The notes under the pieces were generated by a model. That model was not told the origin of the DNA. It worked only from the letters and a program-made list of their open reading frames with translations, and searched no databases. Position numbers and translations under genes: made by a program. A stretch of 14,739 nucleotides of DNA from Geodermatophilaceae bacterium (lineage in GTDB: Bacteria; Actinomycetota; Actinomycetes; Mycobacteriales; Geodermatophilaceae): NCBI GenBank assembly GCA_013814015.1, contig JACCQS010000286.1:1-14739 (forward strand). Direction: 5' to 3'. Positions 12,608-14,739 of this stretch are shown one piece after another; position 1 is the first letter of the stretch; each line of letters starts with the position of its first letter.

Positions 12608-13804
12608 ATGACCTACCTCGATCATGCGGCCACCACACCGATGCTGCCCGCGGTGGCGCAGGCACTGGCGGAGCAGTTCACGGCGGTCGGGAACGCCTCG
12701 TCGCTGCACGCTTCCGGACGCACAGCCCGGCGAGTGGTCGAGGAATCCCGTGAGTCGATCGCCGCCTCCCTTGGCGCGCGCCCCTCCGAGCTCATCTTCA
12801 CCTCTGGTGGCACCGAGAGTGACAACCTCGCCGTCAAGGGGATGTTCTGGTCGCGCCGGGAGTCAGACAGCCGCCGCAGGCTGATCATCAGCCCGACCGA
12901 GCACCATGCGGTCCTCGATGCCGTGGAGTGGCTGCACAAGCACGAAGGGGCCCAGGTCAGCTGGTTGCCGACCGACATGTACGGCGGGGTCAGCGTCGAC
13001 GCGCTGCGCGCCTGCATCGAGGAGGACCCGGACGACGTCGCGCTGGTCAGCATCATGTGGGCGAACAACGAAGTCGGCACGGTCAACGACATCGCCGCCC
13101 TGGCGCAGGTATGCCAGACCTCCGGCATCCCGATGCACACAGATGCCGTCCAGGCCGTCGGGATACTTCCGGTCGACGTCACGGTCTCCGGAGTGGACGC
13201 GCTGACCATGACCGGGCACAAGCTCGGTGGCCCGTACGGCGCCGGCGTCCTCATGCTCCGTACGGATGTGAGCGCGACACCTCTGGCGCACGGCGGCGGC
13301 CAGGAACGCGACGTTCGGTCGGGAACTCTGGACACACCAGCCGTACGCGGTCTGGCCGTGGGCGTGCACGCCGCGGTCTCCGGGCGCCTCGATCGGGCGC
13401 CGCGAATCGCGGCCCTCCGGGATCGGCTCGTGCGCGGCGTACAGGCTGAGATCCCGGATGCCGTTCTCAACGGATCACCGGTGGACTCGATCGTCTCCGA
13501 CGGTCCTGGACGGTTACCCGGCAACGCGCACCTGTCCTTTCCAGGCTGTGAAGGAGATGCGCTGCTCATGCTGTTGGATGCGCGGGGCATCGAATGCTCC
13601 ACCGGATCGGCCTGCAGCGCAGGAGTTTCCCAGCCCAGCCACGTCCTGCTCGCCATGGGCGCAGACGTCGAGCGCGCTCGGGGATCCCTGCGGTTCTCCC
13701 TGGGTCACACATCCTCCGACGCAGATGTGGATCATCTGCTCGAGGTGATCCCGGCGGTAGTCGAGCGGGCCAGGCGCGCCGGCCTGTCCGGCGCCAGCCG
13801 CTGA
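12608..13804 (+). CDS. iscS: Cysteine desulfurase (IscS/NifS family)
   Basis: This 398-residue PLP enzyme converts cysteine to alanine and holds the sulfur as a persulfide. It begins at the usual first strand, MTYLDHAATTP. Other family marks are GNASSLHASGRTAR (29-42), FTSGGTESDNLAVKG (64-78), SPTEHHAVLDA (95-105) with the PLP-stacking histidine, NNEVGTVND (153-161) and HTDAVQAVG (177-185). The Schiff-base lysine is K205 in MTGHKLGGPYG. The persulfide cysteine is C336 in STGSACSAG. Start 12608 is preferred because extension to GTG 12425 would only translate the tandem repeat. mnmA follows after 25 bases, so sulfur delivery to tRNA thiolation is the likely main role, as in mycobacterial Rv3025c-Rv3024c. 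Fe-S cluster supply is also possible. Confidence 0.95.
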   Translation: MTYLDHAATTPMLPAVAQALAEQFTAVGNASSLHASGRTARRVVEESRESIAASLGARPSELIFTSGGTESDNLAVKGMFWSRRESDSRRRLIISPTEHHAVLDAVEWLHKHEGAQVSWLPTDMYGGVSVDALRACIEEDPDDVALVSIMWANNEVGTVNDIAALAQVCQTSGIPMHTDAVQAVGILPVDVTVSGVDALTMTGHKLGGPYGAGVLMLRTDVSATPLAHGGGQERDVRSGTLDTPAVRGLAVGVHAAVSGRLDRAPRIAALRDRLVRGVQAEIPDAVLNGSPVDSIVSDGPGRLPGNAHLSFPGCEGDALLMLLDARGIECSTGSACSAGVSQPSHVLLAMGADVERARGSLRFSLGHTSSDADVDHLLEVIPAVVERARRAGLSGASR

Positions 13805-13829
13805 TCGCGCCTCGGATCAGGTAGCTGCC

Positions 13830-14739
13830 ATGAATGTGATCGCCGCGATGAGCGGTGGCGTCGACTCCGCGGTCGCGGCAGCGCTGATGGTCGAGGCCGG
13901 GCACCAGGTGACCGGTATCCATCTCGCGCTTGCCAGCACGCCGGATGCATCGCGTACCGGATCGCGCGGATGTTGCACCGTCGAGGACGCGAACGATGCC
14001 CGCCGCGTCGCCGATGTCCTGGAGATACCGTTCTACATCTGGAGTTTCGCGGATCGTTTCCGTGCCGAGGTCGTCGATGAGTTCGTTGCGGAGTACGCGG
14101 CCGGGCGGACGCCGAACCCGTGCATGCGCTGTAACGAGCAGATCAAGTTCTCGGCAGTCCTCGACCGGGCTCTGGCATTGGGCTTCGACGCCGTGGTTAC
14201 CGGCCACCACGCCCGGCTCGACGCCGGTGTGCTGCGCCGGTCGGTGGACGAGGGCAAGGACCAGTCCTACGTGTTGGCCACGCTCACCGAGCGGCAATTG
14301 GGACTTGCGGTGTTCCCGCTCGGGGAGATGACCAAGGACGAGGTACGTCGGCAGGCTGCACGGCGGGGGCTCCTGGTCGCCGACAAGCCTGACTCCCACG
14401 ACATCTGTTTCATCCCGGACGGCGACACTCGGGGGTTCCTCGGCAGGCATCTCGGTGCACAGACCGGCGACATCGTGGATGACGAGACCGGGACCATCCT
14501 CGGCCGTCATGACGGCGCGCATGGTTTCACCGTGGGTCAACGACGCGGGCTCAGCCTCGGAGTTCCCGCAGCTGATGGGAAGCCGCGGTATGTCCTGTCG
14601 CTGTCGGTGGTCGACAACACAGTGCGGGTCGGTCCGGGTGCGGCCTTGGAGGTCGAATGTCTCCGCACGGGACCTGCCGTCTGGCACACCGATGTCGCGA
14701 TGGGGGAGTCCTTCGACTGCATCGTGCAACTGCGCGCGC
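13830..14739 (+). CDS. mnmA: tRNA 2-thiouridylase MnmA, 3' end beyond window
   Basis: The frame is open from ATG 13830 to the window edge, giving 303 codons of a protein usually near 360 residues. MnmA adenylates U34 of Lys, Glu and Gln tRNAs and inserts sulfur to make 2-thiouridine. The ATP PP-loop is SGGVDS (8-13). The two catalytic cysteines expected are C101 in PCMRCNEQIKF and C193 in SHDICFIPDGD. RGCCTVEDANDARRVAD (46-62), VTGHHARLD (123-131), KDQSYVLATL (143-152) and GFTVGQRRGL are all family marks. The extra cysteines C48, C49 and C98 are common in actinobacterial members as I recall them. A modest AGGTAG lies upstream. The gene probably shares a transcript with the desulfurase that supplies its sulfur. 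Confidence 0.95.
   Translation, partial: MNVIAAMSGGVDSAVAAALMVEAGHQVTGIHLALASTPDASRTGSRGCCTVEDANDARRVADVLEIPFYIWSFADRFRAEVVDEFVAEYAAGRTPNPCMRCNEQIKFSAVLDRALALGFDAVVTGHHARLDAGVLRRSVDEGKDQSYVLATLTERQLGLAVFPLGEMTKDEVRRQAARRGLLVADKPDSHDICFIPDGDTRGFLGRHLGAQTGDIVDDETGTILGRHDGAHGFTVGQRRGLSLGVPAADGKPRYVLSLSVVDNTVRVGPGAALEVECLRTGPAVWHTDVAMGESFDCIVQLRA

Overview
The window reads as high-GC actinobacterial chromosome. The evidence is the strong G/C bias at third codon positions, frequent GTG starts, TAnnnT-type -10 boxes close to start codons, and gene content typical of Actinomycetota. No rRNA, tRNA, CRISPR array, transposase, integrase or phage gene was seen. I cannot place the organism to genus. The closest gene order I recall is the Mycobacterium tuberculosis Rv3024c-Rv3039c neighbourhood.

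Layout. (1) 3-2919 (+): the end of a periplasmic-type binding protein, a fused two-repeat permease and an ATPase, together a probable ferric-iron (Fbp/Sfu-type) ABC importer operon. (2) 2886-3338 (-): a GtrA-like four-helix membrane protein whose 3' end overlaps the ATPase gene convergently. (3) 3423-6252: an enoyl-CoA hydratase (EchA17-like), a SAM methyltransferase, a leftward small acidic disordered protein, and a hexapeptide-repeat acyltransferase. (4) 6264-8752 (+): an IlvG-like thiamine-diphosphate enzyme, a long inverted repeat, and a GrpB/UPF0157 protein. (5) 8962-10476 (-): a GH57 alpha-glucan branching enzyme, possibly followed by a small doubtful ORF. (6) 10624-12393 (+): the electron transfer flavoprotein subunits, etfB and etfA. 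(7) 12394-12607: a GC hairpin and a perfect 75-bp tandem duplication. (8) 12608-14739 (+): a cysteine desulfurase and MnmA (cut by the window edge), which together act in tRNA 2-thiouridine synthesis.

How the genes relate. The cysteine desulfurase plausibly supplies persulfide sulfur to MnmA. ETF carries electrons from acyl-CoA dehydrogenases, and the enoyl-CoA hydratase acts one step later in beta-oxidation. The methyltransferase, acyltransferase and GH57 branching enzyme recall the mycobacterial locus linked to methylglucose lipopolysaccharide synthesis, so a modified intracellular glucan is a reasonable but unproven reading. The ilvG-like and grpB genes look like an insertion into that otherwise conserved order.

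I did not find a clearly new multi-gene system. The most unusual features are non-coding: the 75-bp tandem duplication upstream of the desulfurase and the 18-bp-arm inverted repeat after the IlvG-like gene. The small acidic protein at 5223-5456 and several near-leaderless promoter/start arrangements also merit checking.
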